From Trichopria drosophilae (taxonomy: Eukaryota > Arthropoda > Insecta > Hymenoptera > Diapriidae), in NCBI GenBank assembly GCA_030407085.1, contig CM059582.1, positions 158,434,501-158,498,500 of the forward strand: a stretch of 64,000 bases of DNA, in the 5' to 3' direction. Every line of letters starts with the position of its first letter. Positions within the stretch are counted from its first letter, which is position 1. Below the pieces are notes generated by a model, which saw nothing but the letters and a program-made list of their open reading frames with translations, made no database searches and was not told where the DNA came from. The position numbers were made by a program, and so were the translations under genes. Below, one piece after another: positions 10,901-23,579 of this stretch.

Positions 10901-13900
10901 TAATAAAGTAACCAGCATGCACCGACATAATGAAATACTTACCTTACTACTTACCTATTGGAAAGAATTCATAGCGATTTATCGCATGTCAAAAATAACA
11001 TGAAATCGTTTTGCATTTTGAAATTACTATCCGGCTTTCAACTATGGCGCAATTGCTTGTTTTAGTTTCAGAATAATCACAATACCTTGGTATTATCAAA
11101 ATAAGCATATCATTGAGGATTGCTGTCACAAGTTACGTAGGGATGCACACAACAGGTAGATTTTCCTTACAGTTTTGGTATATGAACGTTGTTTTGACTA
11201 GCAATTTATATAAAAACTTTCGTCGTTCATTCTTCGACGATGAGTACACTGATCTTATGAGTTTACTTATTCTATTTAATTATCGGGCCATTAATTTTTG
11301 GAACCTGTTGTTTTGCGACATGGGTACGCTGGTCGAAATGTCTCAGTTTATTACATTCCCAAGAAAGTTAATTTTATTTGCTACAAACCTTAAGCCGTCG
11401 ATGTAATCGGGAGCAAGATTTACACGTATCTTCGAAGATATTTGTCCTTCTTTTCTTCCGCATCCCTTCTTTCCCTCTTTATTGGACTCTTACGAAGTGC
11501 ATTTATCGACATTATTTACGACGGGATCGTAGGATGGGTGCTATATGAGGTCGGCGGAGAAATGCGTATCGACTTCGGTGCCCTCGAGCGTGCGAAATAA
11601 ATCGCAGGATTACGTTTGGGTCAGGGTATCAAGTCGAGATACCAATAGGTCTCGCGTGGTGTTATTCGAGCGCGGAGATGTTACACAATAGCTTCGCTAC
11701 GAGCAATGGGAGATAATCTAAGCATTGTTTGGAAAGAATGCGACTTCAAGGAGTTGGGAGTATTTGTAATTTCATCTCGTTCTATAAATGAGTGTATTGC
11801 CATCATGTCTTTTATAATTATTACGAGATAATTCTTTAATAACTTGTTGCTGTTCTCGTTCTGCATCATTTCAACAGGAATAATTAGTATAATACGGTCA
11901 TAAAATAATAGACACATTATAATATATGGCAATAATATTATAATATTATAAAAATAACGTCATATTTTACAATCGACTAGAGCATTGAATGCTCGTTTCG
12001 CACTTGAACCGTAATTAATCACGGTTAACCTGATGGCTTCATAAACTAAATTTTTCTAATAATAAGTGGTGATAATAAACCTTAGAGTAAGTACTATAAG
12101 CTTTTATTCGTAGTTAACTCATTAACGGAATAGAGGATATTAGCTGCTGGGATGTAGAGAATACTCTCGAAGATACTCACGTTCACAATATATCCTGAAT
12201 TTTAAAATGGCCTACCATCCTACTCCAAAACGATTTCTTGACCTGTCATGTTCGCTGTAACCTTTCACAATCCTATCTGCATCACCTTTCTAACGTTGTG
12301 TTAGGGGTCCGAAATTTATTACTGTTTATGCGTAATGAGAAGTCAGTGAAGAAAGATTCGCGTTCCGATGGTTAAGACAAGGAGACCAGACGGATATTTA
12401 CGTGAGTAAGACTTAATAAAAGAAAGAAATTCACTCCAGAATGAAAGATAGATACCGTAAGGATACTAATTATAAAAGCTTCCTTGGCAAAATGAAGACT
12501 TGAATATCGTTATTTTATTGCACACGTTTCATGATATCAAAGTATTTAGTCAACTATAACTTAAATGTATGTATGTTAATGTATTTTTATTGAGCATTGT
12601 AGGAAAACACTATCCGAAGATACTTCGGTCACACGCCGAGTTCAAGTCGCAACGTCTAATCCGGTTCCATTTCTACATCATCAGCTAAGATTTTTATTTT
12701 GATTTGCTATATACGTATATTATATTTAACAAGCTTGTATTCGGGCTTCAGAAGTTAATAAATAAGAAGGAATGTCCAAGTCTGCTGAAGCGACGGAAAA
12801 AGCTGTCTGATTATAAATGCTCGAAAAAGAAAAAAAAAGTTGATTGAGGGGTTACATGTTGTGTTTCGTAGACTTGTGAAAAATTGTTGGTCCCTCACGT
12901 ACATTTTCGTTTTGTCATATTACATTCCTAGGAGTAACGAAGTAAATATATTGCTCGGTGAGTTTTTCACCGAGAAACGGCATCTCGCGTCGTCGCATTC
13001 CTGAACCACCGACGACGTCCCTCGCATCCCTCTTGCTTTAGCCGTTGGTCGACGCCATAGGTTCGTTTGCCCCGCACCCAGCTAATTAGCTATTATACCA
13101 ACTCGGTAATTACTTTCTAACGAGTGCCTCACGAAGTTCTGTCTGACTTGCCGTTCCCGCGTGGATAGCGTCACGGTAGCGGAAAGCTGACATCTCAATT
13201 GGCTACATGTACCGAGATGTAGCCTTCTTCTCAGCCGTCCTTTCACTGACAGACTCAAGAGCAGTATATGGGTCATTCGTCCCTGGAGAAATTGGCTCGA
13301 CTCGTACTGCCCATTTATACCTGGCTGGACTTGCTTGATGATTTTTCCAACGTGATGTAGGAAAGAACTGACATTTATCATCTGCTCGTAGAAACAAGTT
13401 TGTTTCCATGTCAACTACGAAACAATTCATTCTATAAAACGTACTGAATCTTTAGGATAAAAGAAGCAATTCTTAATACATTTATAAAAATCACATTTTT
13501 CTAGAAAAATACTTTGTGAACTATCATGCTGTCTGGGCACGTACAAATCTTTAAATGTTCACATTCTTGAATTTTATGTTAACCTTCACCAGTCACACCT
13601 CCTAAAAATGCTAAGAACGAAACACAGGTCTACCAGACCCCAATGCTTAAAATCGTTCCTGCATTAGAAGAGTAAGCCGCAGCCGTAGCAAGTTACAAAA
13701 ATTATGAGACGTTGTTTAACGATCCCAAATTATGGCCCCATTATTCAATTTGCATAAGTTTGCATCTAACATAGTAAAGAAAATTACAAATAAAAGAAAG
13801 TGCAGAAAATGACTTTATTTACTTAAAAAACCATAATTTATTATATTTTTAATATTTTTTAATGAAATTTTATGGACGTACTTTGCAGATCGCGATCTTG

Positions 13901-14430
13901 TAGAAAAAAAATAGTCTATTGATGTACAATTTAAGAAAGGAAATTAAGAAATGAATAAAATGCATAATCTTTAAAAAATAAAATACATAATTTTTACCTA
14001 CATACTTTCTTTATTTATACATAATTTTTAAATATAGGGTATACAGCTGAACGAATAAAGTAATTTACATCCTGATAATCGAAAATTTCGGAAGCATCTC
14101 CGCAAATAGTTTCATCTTCCTCAGTCTCTTCTAATTGGTTACAAACTCTTAAATTGTAAGTCATCTCTAAAACTATAAATAATATATGTCTCATAATATT
14201 ATTGACAGAACATAATAGATGTACAACACGCATTATTAAGGTGTTATTTCGACTATTTATACTACACGAATCATGAAATAAAATCTTTTTTTGTTTGTTC
14301 TGAAGCCCGCCACGGAATCGACTAACTTTTGAAACGTGCCATGAGTATAGTGATGTTTGTCAGACAACGGCATTACTACAAATTTATTGGTAGTACTTTA
14401 AAATACCAATAAGTGTTCCAATATTATATA
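10901..14430. other. Interior of the large composite, no recognised gene
   Basis: About 3.5 kb between the inner arms. It is mostly AT-rich, with a CpG-rich patch at 12950-13430 that includes a hairpin ('ctcggtgagtttttcaccgag' with an 8-bp stem, near 12954). Short frames at 11113-11406 (+), 11681-11932 (-) and 14015-14233 (-) show no motif. No transposase, RT or integrase motif was found. Confidence 0.5.
13203..13430 (-). CDS. Unidentified 75-codon ORF in a CpG-rich patch (doubtful)
   Basis: An ATG-initiated frame with mixed composition and no low-complexity content, in the most GC-rich part of the composite's interior. Residues 48-58 read ISPGTNDPYTA. An overlapping frame on the same strand (13082-13414, 110 codons) is as long, so neither is compelling. 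No domain is assigned. It could be a fragment of the element's own protein, a host exon, or chance. Confidence 0.15.
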   Translation of the reverse strand: MNCFVVDMETNLFLRADDKCQFFPTSRWKNHQASPARYKWAVRVEPISPGTNDPYTALESVSERTAEKKATSRYM

Positions 14431-14952
14431 GACCTTAGGTCTGCACGAAGTACTGAATTTGGTAACTTCAGACATAAAAATTACCCTATAGTTTTTCATG
14501 ATATGTCGACGTTTCATACCCTAAGGAGCCCAAATCAACAAATGTGTGTCCGTGATCTTGTACGTACGTACCGTCCGTACGTCCGTGCGTCCGTACGTCC
14601 CGTTTTTTTGTCTTGCGATAGGTCGCGAACGGATAGCCGTACTAAAAAAACATTAGCCCTAATTAAGTTTCTTCGTAGTTTTTTTCATTTATTTTGAAAA
14701 ATACAAATTTTATTTTAAAATATTTCAAACAAAAAAGATGGAGCATTAAATTCTCTACCAAAAAAGGTTTTATACCTTTTCTTCCTAAAGTCAACGATAA
14801 TGCCATAAAAACTGGTTTCAAATGTTTATGACTATTGTCTGACAAAGTATTGAATTTGGTCACCTCGGAAAAAAAATTACCCTATAGTTTTTCATCAAAT
14901 TTCGATGTTTCGACCCCCCCCCCCCCTGGGGTCTTCGCCAACCCCTCGGGCG
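14431..14952 (-). repeat. Inner inverted arm, right
   Basis: Reverse complement of 10308-10900, about 70 bp shorter, with two core copies near 14450 and 14838. It has a C homopolymer run at 14914-14927 and a 'cgtacgtccgt' microsatellite at 14562-14600. Confidence 0.85.
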
Positions 14953-15396
14953 CGGTGATCACCTACGGGCGCATAAGTTCTTTTACGGCCTTAATACGAA
15001 AATAACTATTTCGATATATCTAAAAGATGTCCTATAGATATCTACAAGATATCCGTCAGAGATCTTTTCGAAACTTTCAAGATATCTTTGACGAATTATA
15101 TGTATATATATTGTATATGTATAAGATCATAATGATATTGACAGTAATTAGTCAAACACAGTAAACATGTAATATGCATCGAACAGTGTATTACAATACA
15201 AGTGCATGAAGTAAGTGTTTTGCAACTTTTATTTATTAATACTTCGGCTGGTCTGTTGGCGGGGTCGAAGTTTTGAAAATGCTCATTTTCAATTTTCATA
15301 CATATAAGAAACACTATATTGTTGTAACATATCTATCGAAGCCACTTGTACCTAAATATGATTGGACCCCCAAATATCAATATAATTTTATAATAT

Positions 15397-15510
15397 AATT
15401 GAAAGCTGTTAGTAAACAAACGAGTATTAAGGAATAGCCGACTCTCCACTGGGCCGAAGTTTCTGAGCGAGCGAAGCGAGCGAGGCACCACGCCAACACT
15501 AGTTTCCAAT
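15397..15510 (-). repeat. Outer inverted arm, right
   Basis: Reverse complement of 9527-9641. It ends in 'gccaacactagtttccaat' and lies 74 bp inside the TTAA at 15585. Confidence 0.85.
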
Positions 15511-15588
15511 TAAAACTAATAAAGCGAATTGTTTACCTTTAAATTCATGGTGGGGTCTGCTTGATCCCCAGTGACCGGCGAAGGTTAA

Positions 15589-18500
15589 TAACGCTTTGTG
15601 TTATTTTTTTCAATAATGATCAAGATTTTCAATGTAACATTGAATTTGACCTTTTCATAGTTTTCAAGGTCAATTATGAGAATTAGGGTTATCAGAAATG
15701 GAATATTCAAAATAACGAACCCTGCATAGCTGATCCAAACGAAGAAATACTCAACACTACTGTATTTCTTATGTTTATCAGATTCATAGTTAGCTGCATA
15801 CGATTTGTTTCACAATTCCCAATATCATAATCTGCATTTTCTGTTGGAAATCCATGCGCACAACTTCCTTTCTGCAATATCACCTAGATGATACAGTTTG
15901 TGTCGTTTCAATGATACAATCAAGCTTTTCAGGCTGAAGTGTAATAACTAATAACTGAAAAATTTTCTATCTTTTTACATCACTTCCGTTTTAAATTTGT
16001 CATAGATATAATAAAATTCCTGCTTTTTGCAAAGTTCAAATAAGTCAGTGTATGAAATACGTACGATACCACGCTATACTCAGCGATGTTTCTGATTATT
16101 TTGCAATTTTTATTTTACTACCGTCGGTGTAAACATATTACTTATTTAAATTATCAATCAATCACTCCCGGGTATTTGCGACTGGTGAATGAATTTCCAA
16201 GTTTGACATTTGTTCTCTTCGTTTGCGATTGAAAAATGATTCTTTGTCAATTATACATTGACTCGCAAATATGAAACTCTTTTTACTAACATTCAATAAC
16301 TAAAAATGGAGGACTTGTAACCTACATGAAACTGCGGTAACGAAAAAAACTCCGAGATTTGAGAGACCTCTACCGGTGACGCTTCAGGAGGTATAACGAT
16401 GGTTGTCATTAAAATAAAAAATTGGTCATTGCTGAATATTGAAAATTGTGGACATTTCAAACGTTTGTGGATAAAAACAAAATAATAAATCAGATGTATC
16501 AATAGGAATACTAAAATCACGAACATCATTTGTTATATCCTAGTCGTGAAGTTCAGTTTCTTTGGCGTGTAACTAATGCTTACAGGATGTGTAGTATGCA
16601 ATTAAATTATTATTATATTAAGCAAATTTTGAATGATGAAGAAAAGCTAAAATTACATCCACACGGCAAAATCTCAAGTAAAATTTTCTGGAGTTGGTGA
16701 GGTAAAATTTATCATGTCTCGTTTTAAACGAAATTTATTAAAATTAAATAGATTTTGAAACTTTAAATAATGCATTTTAGGAAATAACTGTAACGAAAAT
16801 ATCCAAAAAACCGTTAAGATAATGTACAATTTTATGGAAAAAAAACTTTTGCCGTTGTCATTATTAATTTCATTATTTATTAATTTCTGGACGGTTTTAA
16901 TTTAATAAGTACTGATATCCCGAGTAGAAATTTATTAGGGCCCTGATCAGGGCCTAACCAAAAGCGTTACATCCTGATCAGGGCCTGAACAAATTTTTCG
17001 TGTTTGTCGGCCCTTTTCTTTATAATGTGTAAAAAACAATTGAATATAAAAGTAAATAAATAAAGTCGTCATTATTAGCTACGAAAATTATGAAAATTTA
17101 CAAAAATTGATATGATTTATTACGTAGTTTGTGCTAATTAAGTACCTGACTGAAATATATAATACGTTTGATGTGAAGAAAACTAATAATATTTCATACA
17201 TTGTTGTGAATATAGATTATTCAAGTTTCAGTTAATATAGGGGTTCTATGTGTTGATAATTTAGTCGCTACGGACTCACTCGAATTTTATATCTCAATTT
17301 TATTCTGCTTGATGAGCCATGCTGCAGTTGCAATATTTTTATGTTGTTTCTAAGAGTACCGTTGTGCGCAAACGAACACATTCATATTATAAAGTGATAG
17401 CTAGAAAATATAGTGTTTGCTAAACACATAAACCGTTTTTCTCGATCTTTTTCCCTCCACTCACCGTCAAGAATACTTTATAACATCATTGAAGTGATGT
17501 AATTTATTTACTGAATAATAGCATAAAACGTGCAATTATTGTGGAATATAATTGCGAAGAATTTCATGACTACTAGGTACTATAAGATACGTAATGTTCT
17601 AAAAACAACTGTAATTTTTTATAAGTTAAAAGGTATTTAATGCTAAGGAATGTGTTCCTTAGTGCAGAATATATAACTAGGATTATCAATGACCAGTGCA
17701 AGTTTTTTCCTTTTTGTTATGCGTTATCTTGTGTGTGCTTAAAAATCGATATTTGCTCGCAGCATTCCACGTGTATTTGCATTTAGGTAAAATAAACCTC
17801 TCATGCGTGGTTCTGCAGGTACTCATTTTTATGCCAACAGTTGGGTGTCGAGCACATCAAATATTTGCATTCGTCCTCGTTACTCCAGCAGTCGATTAAA
17901 ACGAACTGCTATATTTTTCTAATTTTATAATCCTCATACAAGTTACGTACATCTACTGAAGAATACTAGTACAAATTAATTTGGATAGTCCTTTATGTAA
18001 TATTAGCATATAATAGTTAATTACATAAATTCAGATTAAGTGATGCGTTTAAACGATAATTCCAGAGGTAACGTTCAAATGTGATAAAGAAATCCTAGAT
18101 AATTATGTGATCAAAAATTTTAAAATAATCGAATCACTTAATACTTTTAAAAAATCCCCGAATGGAATAAATGACGTATAGTATATTCTGGCAATTCAAA
18201 ACTATTTCAATCTTAAAACTCGGTCATGGATTTAAATTTTTAAACATTTTACGTTTGTATTTTTATAATAAAAATTGAAGTTTAAATTTTCAAATTGGAG
18301 TTTTAAGAAAATCAGAATAAAACATAAGGTAATCTATTTATGTTCTATTGAAACTACCTTATCACAAAGATTATATTACCTTATTACAAACTAATTTATT
18401 ATAGATTTTATAGAAAGTTTTTAAATATTTGATAAACAATAGAAAGAAGGATCGAAAATTTAAATTTATTTTCAAATTATCGACTCGAGAATTAATTGTT

Positions 18501-18955
18501 TCAGTTATTTTATTACTTAAAAAGTAATATCTACATATATTTATGACAATGTCAATAAACTTTTTATGCAATCCGTCATAATTCATAATTATTCTTGTAG
18601 TATCGTAGATTCCTTATTTTTTGTTTAACTTTTTGGAATATCATGAAGGATCAGTTGGTATGACTGATTTTAATGTATGGTCCTTTTGATATGCTTTTCA
18701 AAATACATCTTAAGGATTCAGAATACTAGTCCTTGATAATTTCTGTATCGTTAATGACTTGTAAATGGATGGTGGTTCCTTCTGCAGCTTTGCGTAACTT
18801 CTTAATACCTTACGGCAATTTCAATGCAATCAATATTATAACGGTTTCAGTCGACTTATGTCGTTATTGAATGTACTGAACTAAATGGACTTATATTATT
18901 TATTTTATTATCGCATTTGATAAAATTATACCTAAACTATTTATACTAACTTATA
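15589..18955. other. AT-rich DNA, no gene seen
   Basis: Only short AT-driven frames. A small palindromic block 'ccctgatcaggg' occurs at 16941 and is partly repeated as 'cctgatcagggcctgaac' at 16973. One TCAAGGTCA lies near 15664. Nothing else was recognised. Confidence 0.55.
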
Positions 18956-19225
18956 CTCTCTAAATTTCTTGGAGTCAGAATTAACTCTTTGATTAATGAA
19001 CCCCGAGCAACTCTCGGGAAAGAGTAAATATTCAACTCTTTAAGAGTGAAATTTCAATCTAACAAGAGTGCAAATTCACTCTTTCCCTCCGAGTCGTGGA
19101 GTGTACAACTCTGGAGGAAAGAGTGAATTTCCACTCTTAAAGATTTGAATATGCATTCTCTCAGGAGAGTTGCTCGGTTTTCACTAATTTTAAGACTGAA
19201 TTCTCACTCCAAGAAATTTAGAGAG
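18956..19225. mobile_element. 270-bp TA-flanked MITE
   Basis: Terminal inverted repeats 'ctctctaaatttcttgga' and 'tccaagaaatttagagag', with TA immediately outside both ends (18954-18955 and 19226-19227), as expected for Tc1/mariner-type insertion. The interior is also largely self-complementary and built on repeated 'gagtgaatt' and 'ggaaagagt' blocks around 'ccgagtcgtggagtg'. No coding capacity. Confidence 0.9.
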
Positions 19226-19397
19226 TACTCATGTCAGAAAATGTAATTACAAAAATTCTTTCATTAAATGGAATAAATTAATAACGATGTAAGGCAACAA
19301 TTCGTAATTCCGTGCATCCTTTCAATTGTAAATAGTTGGAAGACAGTAAAATATGATTAAATATATTTTTTGTACCTTCCACTAGTGCTAATTAGAA

Positions 19398-20058
19398 GAA
19401 ATTTCGGTAGCACGTCTTTATTTCACGGACAAATAATCACACGAGAAAATATCACGGACATTTGATCACATGTCAAATTATCACAATGATAAAATATCTC
19501 GCATAAAAATATCACAATGACAAAATATCACGTTGATAAAATATCACATCAACAAAATATCACACATTTAAAAATTTCCCCGTGCAGCCATTCATTTATG
19601 CATTATTAGGTGTAAGCGGAGTTCTGAGTGGTTAGGTTAGGTTAGTTTTAGAGAACGCATATGCTTTTAGGCATTATTAGTGGTGGACAGAATTCTGAGT
19701 AGTTAAATTAGCTTAGTTTCATGACATTGCCATTTCTCTGTTTCCCCCATTTTGGTAAACAAAATTTTATCTAAAATAATTCTCGTCACAATAACGAGGG
19801 TCAAGCAGCCTAATGCCAAAACATCCAGCGCCAAACCAGAGGGACCAAAATGTCCTAAAGCCAAAATGGCGGCGGGAAAGGACTGACATGGATTTCCGTG
19901 TGCAATATTCAATGTTTTAGGGCTGGTTTTTTACCTCAGTGATATTTTTGTTTATGATTATTTGTCCATGTGATATTTTGTCGTGCGATCAATTGTCGTG
20001 TTCTATTTTGTCGTGTGATTAGTTGTCATGTGAAATAAAGACGTGGAGCCCAAATTTC
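19398..20058. mobile_element. 660-bp inverted-repeat element with an ATATCAC minisatellite
   Basis: The left end 'cacgtctttatttcac' (19411) and right end 'gtgaaataaagacgtg' (20030-20045) are inverted copies, extending outward through 'gaaattt'. Each arm is made of degenerate repeats of about 20 bp carrying 'aaaatatcac' (or its complement 'gtgatatttt'). The interior holds a direct duplication of about 60 bp (19600 and 19662: 'gcattattag...ttctgagt'). Confidence 0.75.
19631..19645 (+). repeat. Short TTAGG-like array
   Basis: 'gttaggttaggttag' is just under three copies of TTAGG, the usual insect telomere unit, lying inside an inverted-repeat element. It is too short to be an interstitial telomere on its own and is probably part of the element. 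Confidence 0.5.
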
Positions 20059-20941
20059 AATTTCAAGATTTGTAACTTTTTGTGAATTAAAATGTTTACT
20101 TAAATATATTTATTTTTATTTTGATGAGCGCACTTTGAAGGATTAACTTTCTTTGACATCAAGCGCGAAAACGATGAAATGATTTTTTAGAAATTAAAAA
20201 AAGAAGCAATTAGCAACAAAAGGTAAAAAAAATTGAAAACATTGTAAAAAGTCAACGCAGTTATAATGGTTCTAAACAGTTCAAAAATGCAAAATAACTA
20301 AAAATAAATGGAAAAACTAAATGAAGGAGCGTATGTTTTAATAGGTACTGGCTTGACATTGGGGCAAAGTCAATGCATCAATTCGTGTTTTTATCTTTTT
20401 CCACAATTTTTCAAATAATCGTCACCAAAAACCTGAAAATCTTCTATTCGACTGTGATTAGAACTTCTCGTTATTATGATGTGTACTCTTCCATATCCAA
20501 TGAACATCGTCTCTTTGCTCATGATGAGTTGATTTGAGATGTTATTGATGCCTCGTAGAACTGTAACACTATGTCAGTTCAAAACTCTTACAAAGACTAC
20601 GCCGTTTGAAGTGTGTCTGCGAGGTTTATTTTATTTCAAATATTATCGTGAAGAACATTTCATCTCCGACGAGTACCATTACTTCATGCACATTCAATGG
20701 TAAAGAAGAGTATAATATTTAACTTCCAATATTCGGGAGAAAGATTTTCTAGGCAATCGCATCATTCTATACAGGAAAAAATGAACGAATGCGATGTGAA
20801 GTTTTAAGTTTGGATATTCAACACGCATAATAAAATGCGCTTACTGTGAATTTATTACAAATATGGTTTCATACATACTCAAAAGTGTCTTAGAATATAA
20901 GAAATTAAAATTACAGTATAGTTTTTGTTTCCGATCTTCAG

Positions 20942-21069
20942 GATCCGCTCATCGGAAAGAAATGTACGATGATAATGAGACCATTGCATTTCTTATGCGA
21001 CATTTAATCACGAGCGAGTATTCCCACGAGACGGCCGATACGTTCAGTTTCCAGAGATCTATCGTATAA
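20942..21069 (+). CDS. Candidate 3'-terminal coding exon (42 residues)
   Basis: A pyrimidine-rich acceptor ('tttttgtttccgatcttcag', AG at 20940-20941) is followed by an open frame entered at the second codon base, ending in TAA at 21067-21069. The segment has mixed codons and higher GC than the AT-rich flanks. It encodes an acidic, His- and Thr-containing tail (KEMYDDNETIAFLMRHLI early, FQRSIV at the end). The last residues S-I-V fit a class I PDZ ligand pattern, which is only suggestive. The frame also extends upstream without a stop to 20863, so a splice is not proven. No family recognised. Confidence 0.35.
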
Positions 21070-22797
21070 ATTGATAAATATTACAATAGTGTCTCCTAAT
21101 ATTGAATCAAACTAACCATATAACATTAAAAATAGCATGTTTTCTTAATTCAAGATGATTGAATCGATATGCTATTTGGATAAACATATGTTTAAAATAT
21201 AATTACAATATGATAATTGAATATATTTTTCAAAATCTATGTAATAAAACAATGTGTATTTTTCGTTGTGATTTGCGACTAACTCTGTGAAAATAAAATA
21301 TAGAGGAGAGTTGTACCAAACTGACCCCCATGTGGATACGCGGAAAAAAATACTTGTTGGAACCACCAACATTAAATTGGTTGAATAATAGTTAGTTATT
21401 ACAACTACCAACTTGGTTCATAGAAGTAATGAAATAAATTTAGCTTAGTTCATTTAACATTTACAGTTAGACCACGTAGTTCGTTTAACAAATGCAATTT
21501 GTTAAAGTAACAAAATAATTTGGTATCCTAACCAGCTGCAATGCAGCCAAAAGCTTCTTTCCGAGCACATGCTCGAGAGCGAACTCTACAGTAGTTGGTG
21601 CCTTGTGTTTCTTTTTTCATCTTTGTTCGCAATTATGTCCACAGTTTTTCTACATAACTTGAAATTTGATACCAGAAGTTGCTTCAGTTCTGAAAACTTA
21701 CGACTATGATTATTTCGTCCAAAAGCTGATAAGTAATTAATATTCAATCTATTATCAACTTCTTCAGTATCACATTTATTGACGATTGCTTTCAAATTGT
21801 ACTTCACGGTTGCTGAAAAAAATAAACAGTGATGCGTAAAGGCTTTTACGAATCTTTATAACAATTATTGCTAAAAGCTGTCCAGAGAACTCTTCTCTGG
21901 GAAAAAGATTCAAAATTGGCAAATAATCATGGCAGACTCTTTAAAATCAAGTTCTTATATTATAAAAGTTCAGTCATTGCGAAATCCTTTTGTAAAAACA
22001 TTCAGAGACCATATACTTTAGGAATTTAACAATGGAAACATTATGCATTGTATTATTTTATTCGTTCCAGGTTATATTTTCTAATGCCTAGATTTAATGC
22101 CCAATCAAAATTTATAGAATTATTTCCGAAGAAATAGAAAATATGAAAAAGTACGGTATTGTGTACCTGGACATTGAAAATTAGGGACTGAACGGTTTAC
22201 AACAGAAATAACAAAGCAATAAATAATTACGCGGTTTCGCCAAAAAAGATTTATCCGGGAAATTAAAAAGTTTTAATTTTAAAATAATTTAAAATTGTTG
22301 AAAGTTATTAAAAGATATAATTATGTTACTGTAAACAAATTTTTTAAATTTAGTTCATTAAATAGTTTTTAAAAATAATAGCTTCTTTATAATTTGTCAA
22401 TTAGACCACTTTATGTGTGTATTCTGATGGTAGACCGTAATCTTATGGCATGACATCATAAGGTGATATATTCCAGAACTACTGTGAGGTTAATCGGAAC
22501 TATTAACAACAAGAATATTAGTTACTTCATCTAACTCAGCGTTGGCTGTAGGTAACTCTGCTGTAGTATACAAAATAATTACTCCAACTTTTTCAAATCC
22601 TGCGAACTGATAATAGTTGTCAAAACCAATTTATTATCAGGATCTCAGAGTACTAAGTCGATTAGTTTGGGCAACCCATTTATTCATTATCTGAACCATG
22701 TTGTTTTTTCCGTGCACGAAGATGCGAACAATCAATTTTTTGGATGAGGTTAATGTTTTATTATAAAGAGGGGTCACTTGTCTACATATCCCGCCTG
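21070..22797. other. AT-rich DNA, no gene seen
   Basis: Short frames only. 'cttgttggaaccaccaac' (21353) and 'ctaccaacttggttc' (21405) form a loose inverted pair that may be a small decayed element. Confidence 0.45.
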
Positions 22798-23095
22798 CTG
22801 GTAATGACGATGTCAGATGTGGGTTGATGAAGATGTCGAATGTCAGGTGATGATGATGAAGATGTCAAATGTTAGGTGATGACGGTGATGGTTTCGGCTA
22901 TCGGGTGATATATCATCTTCATGATACTCGTGAAGATGGTTGAATACCACATGATGACGATGAGGATATGGAATGCCAGGTAATGACAATGAGGATGTCG
23001 ACTGTCACGTGATGGCGATGATGACAATAATGATGTCCAATGTCAGGTGATGACCATGATCACGAAGACCATGTTGAATTCCACGTGATGATGAA
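22798..23095 (+). repeat. GATGA-rich degenerate minisatellite
   Basis: A degenerate tandem array of units about 35-45 bp long built on 'gatgatgaagatgtc', 'aatgtcaggtgatga' and variants, recurring about eight times ('aatgtcaggtgatgatg' at 22849, 'ccaatgtcaggtgatgac' at 23037). No frame stays open across it. Confidence 0.7.
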
Positions 23096-23579
23096 AATCT
23101 CTAACGAACAATTTCTTTTTTTATTCGTTTCAAAACCTTCAAAATTGACTATGTATTAGCGAGTTGAAATAAAAAAGCCGGCCGCGTCGTAACTAGTCCT
23201 ATATATACGGCATTCAGTCGCCTTTCTCTATTTCCGTATTTATTGACGCCATTGAACTACATTTTGACTCCCAAGAACTCAAATATAGTCCAACCCGGCC
23301 TACCCCATTTTCTAGTCCTTTGGACTGAAATTTTAGTCCAATAATTTTAGAGTGTAGAATATGCGTCATAATGCGTACTGCGTCACACGGATATTATTTA
23401 AAATCATGTGGTTTTTAATTACTTTGAGAGACAAGTGATATAACTATAATTAAGTGCTATACTATATAAATAGGGTAATATACATTAAGAATCCAAGTAA
23501 ACCTTAAAACAATAAACCTACAACATGGCAATCTATCAAGGCACACTTCACACACCTGTCCTCACATTCACATATTCCC

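Larger units (their letters stand above)
9527..15510. mobile_element. Large (about 6 kb) composite bounded by nested inverted repeats
   Basis: The outer arms 9527-9641 and 15397-15510 are inverted copies ('actagtgttggcgtggtg', 'cctcgctcgcttcgctcg', 'gtttgtttactaacagc'). The inner arms 10308-10900 and 14431-14952 are also inverted copies and lie symmetrically inside them. Between outer and inner arms the two sides are unrelated (GC-rich on the left, AT-rich on the right). The 10.9-14.4 kb core carries no recognisable transposase. The arrangement fits a foldback-type transposon, or two elements of one family inserted head to head. A TTAA-bounded unit (13579-15588) overlaps the right half, so the history is complex. 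The family is unknown to me. Confidence 0.75.
13579..15588. mobile_element. Possible TTAA-flanked (piggyBac-type) unit of about 2 kb
   Basis: The left end reads TTAA then 'ccttcaccagtcac' (13583). The right end in reverse complement reads TTAA then 'ccttcgccggtcac' (ending at 15584). A second block ('agacccca') follows inside both ends. TTAA duplications are characteristic of piggyBac-like elements. It contains the whole right half of the large inverted-repeat composite, so one of the two was inserted into the other or captured it. It carries no transposase. Confidence 0.4.

Noticed and set aside
13203..13430. Resemblance of ISPGTNDPYTA to a conserved bacterial membrane-protein (DUF2254-like) motif, suggesting horizontal transfer
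   Set aside because: A single 11-residue similarity in a 75-codon frame with a competing overlapping frame; the rest shows no match to such a family, so transfer is not supported.
16935..16957. Palindrome 'ttagggccctgatcagggcc' and its nearby partial copy
   Set aside because: Short and isolated; no element ends or target duplication could be defined.
19631..19645. Interstitial telomere
   Set aside because: Under three TTAGG units, and it lies inside a defined inverted-repeat element.
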